Made by a program: the position numbers and the translations under genes. A stretch of DNA of 13,499 bases from Peptococcaceae bacterium (GTDB lineage: Bacteria > Bacillota > Desulfotomaculia > Desulfotomaculales > Desulfocucumaceae): positions 1-13,499 of the forward strand of contig JAAXTT010000028.1 in assembly GCA_013336365.1 (NCBI GenBank). Reading direction: 5' to 3'. The notes beneath the pieces are model-generated. The model searched no databases. It saw only the letters and a list, made by a program, of their open reading frames with translations, and was not told the DNA's origin. Shown here piece by piece: positions 7,153-13,499 of the stretch (its first letter is position 1; every line of letters starts with the position of its first letter).

Positions 7153-7189
7153 ATATATTTAGAATTTTTTAAAAAACGAGGTAAATATT

Positions 7190-8362
7190 TTGGATCGACA
7201 ATCTAGGTACAGATTGAAAAGAAAGGCAAGATTTGTTTTTATTACCTTGCTTGTTTTAATGTTTATGGCTGGCGGAGTCCTTTGGGCTGTCGGCTATTTT
7301 GATGATATGGTAAATTCCCTTATCTCAGGTGGGACTGTAGAGGCTTTTGAGGGCAGAATCAATGTGCTGGTCATCGGAACCGACACCCGGCAGGGGGAAG
7401 ACACAGCCAGGGCGGACACCTTGATGATGTGCAGCGTGGATACTGAAAAAAACCTGATCAGCATCCTGTCTATACCCAGGGACACTAGGGTGGATATTCC
7501 CGGGCATGGCTATGACAAGATTAACAGCTCTACTATTTACGGTGGTCCGGCCATGGCAATGCGGACAGTATCCGGGCTTTTAGGGGTGCGGATTAGTAAG
7601 TATGCCATGATTGACTACGAGGGCTTCAAAAACCTGGTGGACGCCCTAGGGGGAGTCACCATGGACGTACAGCACAGAATGTATCATTACGATCCTCAGG
7701 ACAGGGGAGCCTATACTATTGATATTCGCCCGGGACTTCAGGAGCTGGATGGAGACAAGGCCCTGCAGTTTGTTCGTTACAGAAGCTACCCCCTGGGAGA
7801 TATTCAGCGCACCGAGCAGCAACAGAAGTTTCTTACTGCTCTTATCAAGGAGGTTTTGCAGCCGACCACTGTAGTTAAGCTGCCCAAAATTATTATTAAA
7901 ACCTATGGTGATGTGGATACAAATCTAAGTCTCATGGAAATGAAGGAGCTGGCAGAGGCTGCCGGTAAAATGAATGCCTCTACTGTTGTGACTCAAACTC
8001 TCCCCGGCAAGTTTCTTAATTATGACGGCATCAGCTATTGGGAGGCTGATCCAATTCAAAGCAGGCAGATAGTGGCTGCCATTATGGAGGGTCAGTCCGG
8101 AAGCAAGGTTGTTTTGGGTGAAACGACGATTAACACCAAGTCTTCCGACTCGGGTGCTTCTGAGGCTACTGATTCAAATCCTGACTCGGTAACCGACCCG
8201 GCAACCAACCAAGAGGTTGGCGGAGTCCCTTCTGAAGATGTCAATGCCTGGGATTCAAGCAATAATACCACAGGCGGCTCTTCAAGCAACACATCAAGCA
8301 GCAGTAACAGTGGTGGATCAAAGGGTGCCTCCGGGGGTATTATTCCTCCGGGCCAGCTTTAG
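7190..8362 (+). CDS. LytR-CpsA-Psr (LCP) family wall-polymer ligase
   Basis: LCP enzymes sit in the membrane with an outside domain and move lipid-diphosphate-linked glycopolymers onto peptidoglycan. The 390-residue protein has a short basic N-terminus, one membrane helix (about 14-35), and an LCP domain at about 57-225. Visible motifs are NVLVIGTDTR, ARADTLMM (R74, D76), SIPRDTRVDIPG (R97, D98, R100), DKIN (109-112), ALQFVRYR (R196, R198) and GDIQRTEQQQKFL (D204, R207), which together cover the conserved Asp/Arg set that binds diphosphate and metal. A low-complexity Ser/Gly/Asn/Thr tail spans about 317-384. The start is TTG at 7190 with GAGGT seven bases upstream. It closes the TagA-csaB-exported protein operon, as expected for the attachment step. 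The hairpin at 7134-7152 may modulate its expression. Confidence 0.94.
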   Translation: MDRQSRYRLKRKARFVFITLLVLMFMAGGVLWAVGYFDDMVNSLISGGTVEAFEGRINVLVIGTDTRQGEDTARADTLMMCSVDTEKNLISILSIPRDTRVDIPGHGYDKINSSTIYGGPAMAMRTVSGLLGVRISKYAMIDYEGFKNLVDALGGVTMDVQHRMYHYDPQDRGAYTIDIRPGLQELDGDKALQFVRYRSYPLGDIQRTEQQQKFLTALIKEVLQPTTVVKLPKIIIKTYGDVDTNLSLMEMKELAEAAGKMNASTVVTQTLPGKFLNYDGISYWEADPIQSRQIVAAIMEGQSGSKVVLGETTINTKSSDSGASEATDSNPDSVTDPATNQEVGGVPSEDVNAWDSSNNTTGGSSSNTSSSSNSGGSKGASGGIIPPGQL

Positions 8363-8393
8363 CCAATAATTCGGTTGAAATAAACGAAATTAG

Positions 8394-8425
8394 AAACGCC
8401 GGTGGCTATTTTTCCGGTGTTTTTT
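8394..8425 (+). terminator. Intrinsic terminator after the LCP gene, overlapping the 3' end of the convergent gene
   Basis: AAACGCCGG (8394-8402) pairs with CCGGTGTTT (8414-8422; one G-T wobble) around an 11-base loop and runs into T's at 8420-8425. It lies 31 bases after the LCP stop codon. The stop codon of the O-antigen ligase-like gene (8406-8408, minus strand) is inside the loop, so the last codons of that gene are part of the terminator. On the minus strand the trailing T-run is short, so termination that way is probably weaker. Confidence 0.8.
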
Positions 8426-9938
8426 CTATCATTGGCAGGGCAAGAAGCATTCCTGCCAGAAGCCAGAAGTAGCTTGCCATCATGGGAACCTCAAAGATAT
8501 TTTCTACGCCATTGTGGGCTGCCACCCCAATAAGTCCGGCAAGTATTGCCCCTGCCATTATTTTCAGGTCAGGATCCCGGATGCTTTTAAAAGCCGCCCA
8601 GCCACTTCTGATTAGGCTGAAAAGAAGCCAGACAAAAGCCATTAAACCGATTATCCCCGCCTCAGCCAAGGTTTTCAGAAAGAAATTGTCAACATAAAAG
8701 CCATCGGGCACTCTTCGAGCCGCTACAGCTCCGCCAAAGGTGCCAAAGCCCGAGCCAAAAATCGGGTCATGCTTGAATTTTTCCAGAGCCGCCTGCCAAA
8801 GAGCCAAGCGCCCCCCTCTCTGACTGCTGTTTATATAGGCTGAGGAAAATAGGTAACTGAATCTGCTGCCTATCCCCGGGACCAGCTTGATAGCGGCAAA
8901 GGCTCCGATAATCGCCAGAAAAATCAGGCGGGGATTGTAGAGGAGACAAAAGATTAAAGCCGCCAAGCCTAGAGCCAGCCAGGCTCCCCTGGAATAGGTG
9001 AAAATCATGCAGGTCGCCAGGACTCCCAAGACTCCCAGCCAGGCCCAACGCTCCCATCGTTTATGACTGGAAAGAAGCTGTCCCCCTGTGATCATAATAA
9101 AGGGAATCAGCAGGCTTCCCAGTACATTGGGACTTACTACAATAGAAAAGACTCTGGTTTGAATGCCGGCTTCAGCCTTGTCAACCCATTCGGCAGGAGT
9201 TTCAATTCCGGTTATCTGCTGAAATATGCCGTAGGCTGCAACAATCAGGGCAACCAGGGCTATCCCCTTCATTAAGGCGTAGAATTGTTTTTTGTTTTGT
9301 AAAAGATTTGAGCCAATAAAAAACCAAATCAGATATTCCAGGTAAACCCTGGTACCTTCCATGGCTAGGGATAAATTCCAGGAGCGCATAAAGAAAAGAA
9401 AAAGCGTTATCCCTATATAGATAAGAATAGGCAGATCAACAGGGGTATAGCGGTAATGCAGTCTGTCCCGAAAGGCCATTTGAACAGGCCAGGCCAATAA
9501 TATAGCGACCATAAGCAGCTCGTCCCAGCCTGAGGACAAAAAGGCAAGAGAGGGAATTTTTCTCAGAAAAAAGTCAATTATGGGATAAAAAATCATCAGC
9601 CACAGAGCACTCTCAACTCTTATGCCGGACAGAGTCCTCCAGGAACTACTGTCTTGGGCAGCTTTGGGCAGCTTAAGGCCGGAGATTTTGCTGTAGGGAC
9701 GGTAGGTATCAAAAAACGCTCCCGCTGCTGTGAAGGGTCTGGCCATTGTGCTTAAAGCCTTGGACAGGAGGCTGTACAAACCTGATTTTTTTAAAAATGC
9801 ATCCTTGGTGTATAGGGGAGGGGTAGTTAAAAATCTGATCAAGGAACTTTTTTCTTTATATTTGTCAAGGGTCTTCAGGCTGCTTGTCACAAGCTGAAAG
9901 ACCAGGCTGTTATTAATCATATGGATAAATTTCGTCAA
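8406..9938 (-). CDS. O-antigen ligase/polymerase-like membrane protein (Wzy_C family)
   Basis: Protein of 510 residues with about ten to twelve membrane helices and the Wzy_C/WaaL pattern: IFTYSRGAWLALGL (YSRG at 315-318), a large outside loop at about 352-425 with RGGRLALWQAALEKFKHDPI and GSGFGTFGG, then VDNFFLKTLAEAGIIGL and AHNGVENIFEVPMM. In Gram-positives this fold serves polymerases of teichuronic-acid or capsule type (TuaE-like) as well as ligases, so polymerisation of the local wall glycan is the likeliest role (inference). The first 110 residues, before the first membrane helix, are a polar and basic cytoplasmic extension without recognised motifs. The start is TTG at 9938, backed by AGGGAGG at seven bases; the ATG six codons further in is too far from that site. 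Monocistronic, convergent with the LCP gene and divergent from the GT4 gene. Confidence 0.87.
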   Translation of the reverse strand: MTKFIHMINNSLVFQLVTSSLKTLDKYKEKSSLIRFLTTPPLYTKDAFLKKSGLYSLLSKALSTMARPFTAAGAFFDTYRPYSKISGLKLPKAAQDSSSWRTLSGIRVESALWLMIFYPIIDFFLRKIPSLAFLSSGWDELLMVAILLAWPVQMAFRDRLHYRYTPVDLPILIYIGITLFLFFMRSWNLSLAMEGTRVYLEYLIWFFIGSNLLQNKKQFYALMKGIALVALIVAAYGIFQQITGIETPAEWVDKAEAGIQTRVFSIVVSPNVLGSLLIPFIMITGGQLLSSHKRWERWAWLGVLGVLATCMIFTYSRGAWLALGLAALIFCLLYNPRLIFLAIIGAFAAIKLVPGIGSRFSYLFSSAYINSSQRGGRLALWQAALEKFKHDPIFGSGFGTFGGAVAARRVPDGFYVDNFFLKTLAEAGIIGLMAFVWLLFSLIRSGWAAFKSIRDPDLKIMAGAILAGLIGVAAHNGVENIFEVPMMASYFWLLAGMLLALPMIEKTPEK

Positions 9939-9945
9939 GGTAGAG

Positions 9946-9952
9946 CCTCCCT
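9946..9952 (-). promoter_or_regulatory. Ribosome binding site fixing the TTG start of the O-antigen ligase-like gene
   Basis: Minus-strand AGGGAGG is separated by seven bases from TTG at 9938-9936. The next ATG (9920) would be 25 bases away, so TTG is the start. Confidence 0.85.
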
Positions 9953-9980
9953 GTATGCATATAAGTATTGACTATCCTTG

Positions 9981-9986
9981 ATTATA
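9981..9986 (-). promoter_or_regulatory. Putative -10 box of the O-antigen ligase-like gene
   Basis: A consensus TATAAT reads on the minus strand at 9986-9981, about 43 bases before the TTG start. At 17 bp the -35 would be TGGCTG, a poor match, so the promoter would be weak or activator-dependent if real. Confidence 0.45.
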
Positions 9987-10033
9987 CACCATTGATTGAA
10001 ACACAGCCATAACCTGTTGCAGGTAAAAACTCC

Positions 10034-10062
10034 TTGTAGAAAGGTGCTTAAATTGATAAAAT
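10034..10062 (+). promoter_or_regulatory. Putative promoter of the GT4/TuaH-like pair
   Basis: TTGTAG (10034-10039), a 17-bp spacer, and TAAAAT (10057-10062) with the extended -10 TG at 10054-10055. The spacing is ideal and the TTG half of the -35 is kept. The predicted start of transcription is about 25 bases before the TTG codon at 10093. Confidence 0.6.
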
Positions 10063-10092
10063 GGTCTGAACAAAGCCAAGGAGGCACTAACG

Positions 10093-11232
10093 TTGAGGCA
10101 ATTAAGGGTTCTCCACGTGATAGGCGGGGGTGAGTTTGGCGGAGCCGAACGTCACATTTTAAATTTGGCCACTGCCATTGATCCCAGCATAGTGGAGGTT
10201 TCCGTATGTTGCCTTTTTGCTGACCCCTTTTTAAAGGTGGCAAGAGAGGCAGGCATCAAGGCCTACTCTATTCCCATGCGTCACAAGCTGGATTTTGGTA
10301 TTATTACCAAGCTCAGAGAAAATATAATCAATGACAAAATAGATATCGTCCATACTCATGGAGTGAGAGCCAATTTGGTAGGAAGGCTGGCAGCTAAAAT
10401 GTCCGGGGTTGAAACAGTTATTACCACTGTCCACAGTCTGTTGGCCCAGGATTATCCTGATACCTTCAGCAGATTGGCCAATATGTTTATTGAAAAGGCC
10501 TCCGGGGGTATTACAGATCATTTTATCGCTGTATCGGGAGGTTTGCAAAAGGCCCTGATTCAACAGGGGATACCGAAAAAAAAGATTACGGTTGTATATA
10601 ATGGGCTTGATCCTGAGCAGTTCAGGAAAACCCCTTCTTCCGGTACAAGCTGGAGAGAAAAATCAGGAATTCCCTCGGAGGCCAGCTTGGTTTCCATAGT
10701 GGGGCGTTTGCACCGGGTCAAGGGACACCGCTATTTTCTAAAAGCTGCAGCAGAGCTGTTGAAGGAAAGAGAAGATATTCATTTTCTGGTTGTGGGTAGC
10801 GGACCGGAGGGTGATGCTCTGGAGGAATTTACCCGGGAGCTGGGAATTTCAGACAAGGTTACCTTTACCGGCTTTATTTCCGATGTTTCCGAGCTAATGC
10901 CCGAGCTTGATTTGTTAGTGGTGCCCTCACTGTGGGAGGGCTTTGGCTTGACAGCTCTGGAGGCTATGGCAGTAGGAATTCCTGTAGTTGCCACCTCTGT
11001 GGGAGGGCTTCCGGAAATTGTCGAGCATGGGTCCACAGGGTTGCTGGTTCCTCCGGCTGACACGGCAGCTTTGGCCAAGAGTATTGTCTGGATTATCGAT
11101 CACCCCCTTGAGGCCCGGGAAATGGCTGCGGCAGCCAAGTCTGTGGTGGAGAAAAAATTCACCGCAGCAGCTATGGCTCGCAAAACAGAGGGAATATATC
11201 AAAGCATGATGGAGACTCGGGTCAGGAGCTGA
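10093..11232 (+). CDS. GT4-family (GT-B fold) glycosyltransferase
   Basis: Cytoplasmic glycosyltransferase of 379 residues with the two-domain GT-B layout. The N-terminal domain starts with VLHVIGGGEFGGAERHILNL, a glycine-rich acceptor-side motif, followed by DIVHTHGVRANLVGRLAA. The C-terminal GT4 domain starts near VSIVGRLHRVKGHRYFLKAA and carries the EX7E motif in EGFGLTALE (E282, E290) plus GIPVVATSVGGLPEIV. It probably adds a sugar from a nucleotide donor to the lipid-linked glycan of this locus; donor and acceptor cannot be told from sequence. The start is TTG at 10093 with a perfect AAGGAGG eight bases upstream. It is followed 45 bases later by a second glycosyltransferase on the same strand, with no terminator between them, so the two are probably cotranscribed. 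Confidence 0.93.
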   Translation: MRQLRVLHVIGGGEFGGAERHILNLATAIDPSIVEVSVCCLFADPFLKVAREAGIKAYSIPMRHKLDFGIITKLRENIINDKIDIVHTHGVRANLVGRLAAKMSGVETVITTVHSLLAQDYPDTFSRLANMFIEKASGGITDHFIAVSGGLQKALIQQGIPKKKITVVYNGLDPEQFRKTPSSGTSWREKSGIPSEASLVSIVGRLHRVKGHRYFLKAAAELLKEREDIHFLVVGSGPEGDALEEFTRELGISDKVTFTGFISDVSELMPELDLLVVPSLWEGFGLTALEAMAVGIPVVATSVGGLPEIVEHGSTGLLVPPADTAALAKSIVWIIDHPLEAREMAAAAKSVVEKKFTAAAMARKTEGIYQSMMETRVRS

Positions 11233-11277
11233 GCGCCGGTAAGGTTTTGTAAGCAATAGTCGATAGTGGAGGCCTTT

Positions 11278-12435
11278 ATGGCTAAAAATAGAATTGATGG
11301 CAAGGACATAGTCTGTATAGGGCCTGTTGACTGGGAGCCTATCTGGAACAGATCTCAGCAGTTGATGTGGAGAATGCCCAAGGAAAATAGAGTTCTCTAC
11401 CTGGAGCCCCCGGTTACTCTGTTGTCTGCAATAAAGGACAGTAGCCTTTGGTTCAAATGGACTCTTTGGCAAAAGGGAGTCAGAGGGACCGGGCGACCCA
11501 ATATTTTTCTTTATTCCCCTCCTCCGGTTCTCCCCTTTGGCAATTTATTTTCCTGGATAAACAGATTTAATCAGAGCTGGAGTCGTTTTTTTGTTAAGCG
11601 CATTTTAAAAAAGCTGAAATTTTCCAGACCGGTGGTTTGGACTTACCTGCCTGGTTCCCTGCCCTTGGCAAAGGGTCTTGATTATAGTCTGCTGGTTTAT
11701 GATTGTGTGGATGAGCATTCGGAATTCACCGGACTGATAAATAAGGCAGCAGTGCTGAAAATGGAAAACGCCCTGTTGGCTGCCAGTGATGTGGTTTTTA
11801 CCAGTGCCCAGGGTCTTTATCAGTCAAAAAAGGACTTTGCGGACAGGGTTTTTCTGATTCCCAATGCTGCAGATATTGATTTATTTGGTCAGGCAGAGCT
11901 GGCTGAAACCGAGATACCTCTAGAGGTGAAAAATCTTCCCAGACCTTTGCTGGGATTTGTTGGGGTAATTCATCACTGGATAGATCTTGATTTGATTGCT
12001 TGGCTTGCTGGGGAAAGACCGAATTGGACAATAGCAATGATCGGGCCGATAGGTCCGGGGGTAAGTCTTGATGAATTCAGGGACCTTGGCAATGTGATTT
12101 TCCTTGGGCATCGTGACAAGGAAGCTCTGCCGGGGTATTTAAAGGCCTTTGATGTTTGCCTGAACACCTTTCGGATCAATGAATTGACTCAAAGTGTAAA
12201 TCCCTTGAAAATCTATGAATATTTGGCTGCCGGTCGTCCGGTTGTCAGTGTTGATATGCCGGGGGTTGCTGATTTCAGACAGGAAATAGAAATAGCCGGA
12301 GATTATCCGGCATTTTTAAAGGCGATAGAAAAGGTTTTGCAAGGGGAGAATTCTGATCTAAGAGCCCATCGACTCCAAGTAGCTCGCACCCATTCCTGGG
12401 AGAACAGACTGGAGAGGATGCTGGATTTGCTGTAA
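11278..12435 (+). CDS. TuaH-like glycosyltransferase (GT-B fold)
   Basis: A 385-residue glycosyltransferase of the type seen in teichuronic-acid and exopolysaccharide loci (TuaH/GumK-like). Visible marks: DIVCIGPVDWEPIWNRSQQL near the N-terminus with RVLYLEPP, then LLVYDCVDEHSEF (D142, C143, D145), VVFTSAQGL, FLIPNAADIDLF, LLGFVGVIHHWIDLDLIAWL, and the donor-site motif SVNPLKIYEYLAAGRPVVS (E314). The longest frame starts with GTG at 11266 but lacks an upstream ribosome binding site; ATG at 11278 has GGAGG (11268-11272) five bases upstream, so it is chosen. It lies 45 bases after the GT4 gene and presumably acts on the same glycan. Convergent with the DUF4330 gene; the 47-base gap between stops has only a weak 5-bp stem. 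Confidence 0.87.
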   Translation: MAKNRIDGKDIVCIGPVDWEPIWNRSQQLMWRMPKENRVLYLEPPVTLLSAIKDSSLWFKWTLWQKGVRGTGRPNIFLYSPPPVLPFGNLFSWINRFNQSWSRFFVKRILKKLKFSRPVVWTYLPGSLPLAKGLDYSLLVYDCVDEHSEFTGLINKAAVLKMENALLAASDVVFTSAQGLYQSKKDFADRVFLIPNAADIDLFGQAELAETEIPLEVKNLPRPLLGFVGVIHHWIDLDLIAWLAGERPNWTIAMIGPIGPGVSLDEFRDLGNVIFLGHRDKEALPGYLKAFDVCLNTFRINELTQSVNPLKIYEYLAAGRPVVSVDMPGVADFRQEIEIAGDYPAFLKAIEKVLQGENSDLRAHRLQVARTHSWENRLERMLDLL

Positions 12436-12482
12436 GGGGGATTATGCCCATAATGCCGTAGCTGATTTTATAACCACCCGGG

Positions 12483-12965
12483 TTACTCCTTTACGCTGAC
12501 AGCTACTATTTCCCCTTTAAATTCATAGTCTCTTGATTTTACGAAATATTCCTTACCGGCTCGGATATCCTGGCCTCCCATAGCAATTGAAGCTGAGGAA
12601 AGGGTGGTCTTTCCGGTGTTAGTCACGTAAATATCTACCAGATAGGGGTCATAGGATTCCACTCGCTGTCCCTTGGCATCCACATTTACAGAATAGCCGG
12701 GCTTTATTTGAACATCCTTGACAACCACCGAGGTATAGCTGGTACCCTGGACCATTTTATCCCCTATCTTAATGGCTTTGGCAATTTCCGGTCTGATGTG
12801 AGGCACCATTACCTGGAATTCCACGGTAACATTTTGAGTCTGCTGGGATTTTTGGCTGTATTTATAACCAACCCCCACAGCAACCAACAGAACCAGTAGC
12901 AGCACAGAAAGATCGATAACATTGATTATTCCGAAAACCTTGCCCTCTTTGTCAATCAATTTCAA
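12483..12965 (-). CDS. DUF4330 domain membrane-anchored protein
   Basis: A 160-residue protein that matches DUF4330, a family of unknown function known from cyanobacteria and Firmicutes. It opens MKLIDKEGKVFGIINVIDLS, the family signature, followed by one membrane helix (about 17-34) and an outside domain rich in beta strands (VTVEFQVMVPHIRPEIAKAI, then YSVNVDAKGQRVESYDPYLVDIYV). The start is TTG at 12965, with AAAGGAG ten bases upstream. It has its own strong promoter and is transcribed alone, away from fabZ. Topology suggests a short inside N-terminus and an outside domain near the cell wall. No catalytic residues stand out. Confidence 0.88.
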   Translation of the reverse strand: MKLIDKEGKVFGIINVIDLSVLLLVLLVAVGVGYKYSQKSQQTQNVTVEFQVMVPHIRPEIAKAIKIGDKMVQGTSYTSVVVKDVQIKPGYSVNVDAKGQRVESYDPYLVDIYVTNTGKTTLSSASIAMGGQDIRAGKEYFVKSRDYEFKGEIVAVSVKE

Positions 12966-12989
12966 TATGTTTCAGCTCCTTTAAACAAA

Positions 12990-13018
12990 AGTATAAGTTT
13001 TTTATCATGCCGGGTCAA
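12990..13018 (-). promoter_or_regulatory. Strong sigma-A promoter of the DUF4330 gene
   Basis: On the minus strand TTGACC (13018-13013), exactly 17 bases, then TATACT (12995-12990). Both hexamers match consensus at five of six positions. Transcription would start about 15-20 bases before the TTG codon. This is the best promoter in the window and it overlaps the upstream side of the fabZ promoter. Confidence 0.82.
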
Positions 13019-13028
13019 TTATTTAAGG

Positions 13029-13034
13029 TATAAT
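13029..13034 (+). promoter_or_regulatory. Consensus -10 box of fabZ
   Basis: A perfect TATAAT 30 bases before the fabZ TTG. The -35 at 17-bp spacing would be CATGCC (13006-13011), a poor match that falls inside the spacer of the DUF4330 promoter, so RNA polymerase could hardly occupy both promoters at once. Confidence 0.6.
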
Positions 13035-13063
13035 AGACAATGATAAAAAAAGGAGGACTTTAA

Positions 13064-13499
13064 TTGGACATTTTGGATATTAATGAGATTATGCAGATAA
13101 TACCCCATCGCTATCCTTTTTTAATGGTGGATAAAATCCTGGAGGTTGAGGCAGGGAAAAGGGCTGTAGGGATAAAGAATGTAAGCGGCAATGAGCCTTT
13201 TTTCCAGGGGCATTTTCCGGGATATCCGGTAATGCCGGGAGTTTTGATAATTGAAGCCCTGGCTCAGGTTGGGGCTGTTGCAATGCTTATAATGCCGGAG
13301 ACCAAGGGAAAGCTGGCGCTTTTTGCCGGCATAGACGGTGTTCGCTTCCGCAGACAGGTTGTCCCCGGGGACCAGCTTCGCCTGGAGGTGGAGATCACCA
13401 AAATTCGCGGCCCGATAGGCAAGGGCAAGGCGGTAGCTACTGTTGACGGACAGGTAGCCGCTGAAGCGGAGCTGATGTTTGCTCTTCAGGATGCAAAAA
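13064..13499 (+). CDS. fabZ: 3-hydroxyacyl-ACP dehydratase FabZ (3' end outside window)
   Basis: FabZ removes water from 3-hydroxyacyl-ACP in each round of type II fatty acid synthesis in the cytoplasm. From TTG at 13064, with AGGAGG (13051-13056) seven bases upstream, 145 codons are open to the edge with no stop. The family is usually about 140-150 residues, so only a few are missing. MQIIPHRYPFLMVDKILEVE at 10-29 and FFQGHFPGYPVMPGVLIIEA at 46-65 are the hot-dog fold signature, with catalytic H50 and E64 at the standard 14-residue spacing. The end, AAEAELMFALQDAK, fits the normal C-terminus. There is no lpxA- or lpxC-like gene on the visible left side, so nothing here argues for lipid A synthesis; the gene downstream is unseen. 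It may supply acyl chains for the membrane in an envelope gene region. Confidence 0.95.
   Translation, partial: MDILDINEIMQIIPHRYPFLMVDKILEVEAGKRAVGIKNVSGNEPFFQGHFPGYPVMPGVLIIEALAQVGAVAMLIMPETKGKLALFAGIDGVRFRRQVVPGDQLRLEVEITKIRGPIGKGKAVATVDGQVAAEAELMFALQDAK

Noticed and set aside
8204..8225. CCAACC/GGTTGG inverted repeat inside the LCP gene
   Set aside because: Short, within the low-complexity coding tail, no functional context.
10927..11472. 181-codon minus-strand open frame opposite the two glycosyltransferases
   Set aside because: It overlaps conserved motifs of two real genes on the other strand and its product is low-quality and unlike any family I know.
12471..12485. TAACC/GGTTA stem between the convergent TuaH-like and DUF4330 genes
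   Set aside because: Five base pairs and no T-run on either strand; too weak to call a terminator.

Overview
The window looks like a chromosomal cell-envelope glycopolymer region from a Gram-positive, clostridial-type Firmicute, plausibly a Peptococcaceae- or Syntrophomonadaceae-like anaerobe. The basis is strong AGGAGG ribosome binding sites, sigma-A-like promoters, moderate G+C, frequent TTG starts (6 of the 13 visible starts), and the combination of CsaB, a TagA-family transferase, an LCP protein and DUF4330. The taxonomic call is inference. I see no rRNA, tRNA, CRISPR array, insertion sequence or phage gene.

Layout. (1) 1-555, +: the C-terminal part of a DedA-family membrane protein that starts upstream of the window. 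(2) 4556-564, -: a four-gene run in the order UbiA-type polyprenyl-phosphate phosphoribosyltransferase, DUF362 protein, small ArnE/EamA-like transporter, GT-C (PMT/GT39-like) glycosyltransferase. (3) 4770-8362, +: WecG/TagA/CpsF glycosyltransferase, CsaB pyruvyl transferase, a small exported protein of unknown function, and an LCP-family ligase. (4) 9938-8406, -: an O-antigen ligase/polymerase-like membrane protein, convergent with the LCP gene across a hairpin terminator. (5) 10093-12435, +: a GT4 glycosyltransferase and a TuaH-like glycosyltransferase. (6) 12965-12483, -: a DUF4330 protein. (7) 13064 to the right edge, +: fabZ, transcribed divergently from DUF4330 through overlapping promoters; its last codons are cut off.

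How the genes may work together. Regions 3 to 5 contain transferases to build a lipid-linked glycan (TagA-type, GT4, TuaH-like), an enzyme to pyruvylate it (CsaB), a candidate polymerase or ligase (Wzy/WaaL fold), and an LCP enzyme to attach it to peptidoglycan. This is the expected toolkit for a pyruvylated secondary cell-wall polymer, the type that anchors SLH-domain surface proteins. Region 2 looks like a second, membrane-confined route: make a polyprenyl-phosphate-linked pentose (UbiA), flip it (ArnE-like), and transfer it outside the cell (GT-C). The DUF362 protein in that operon has no assigned role.

Three starts differ from the longest open frames: DUF362 should start at 3623, UbiA at a GTG at 4556, and the TuaH-like protein at 11278. 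fabZ begins with TTG and runs off the window. No entirely new system is proven here. The two items most worth following are the UbiA-DUF362-transporter-GT-C operon and the small exported protein between csaB and the LCP gene.
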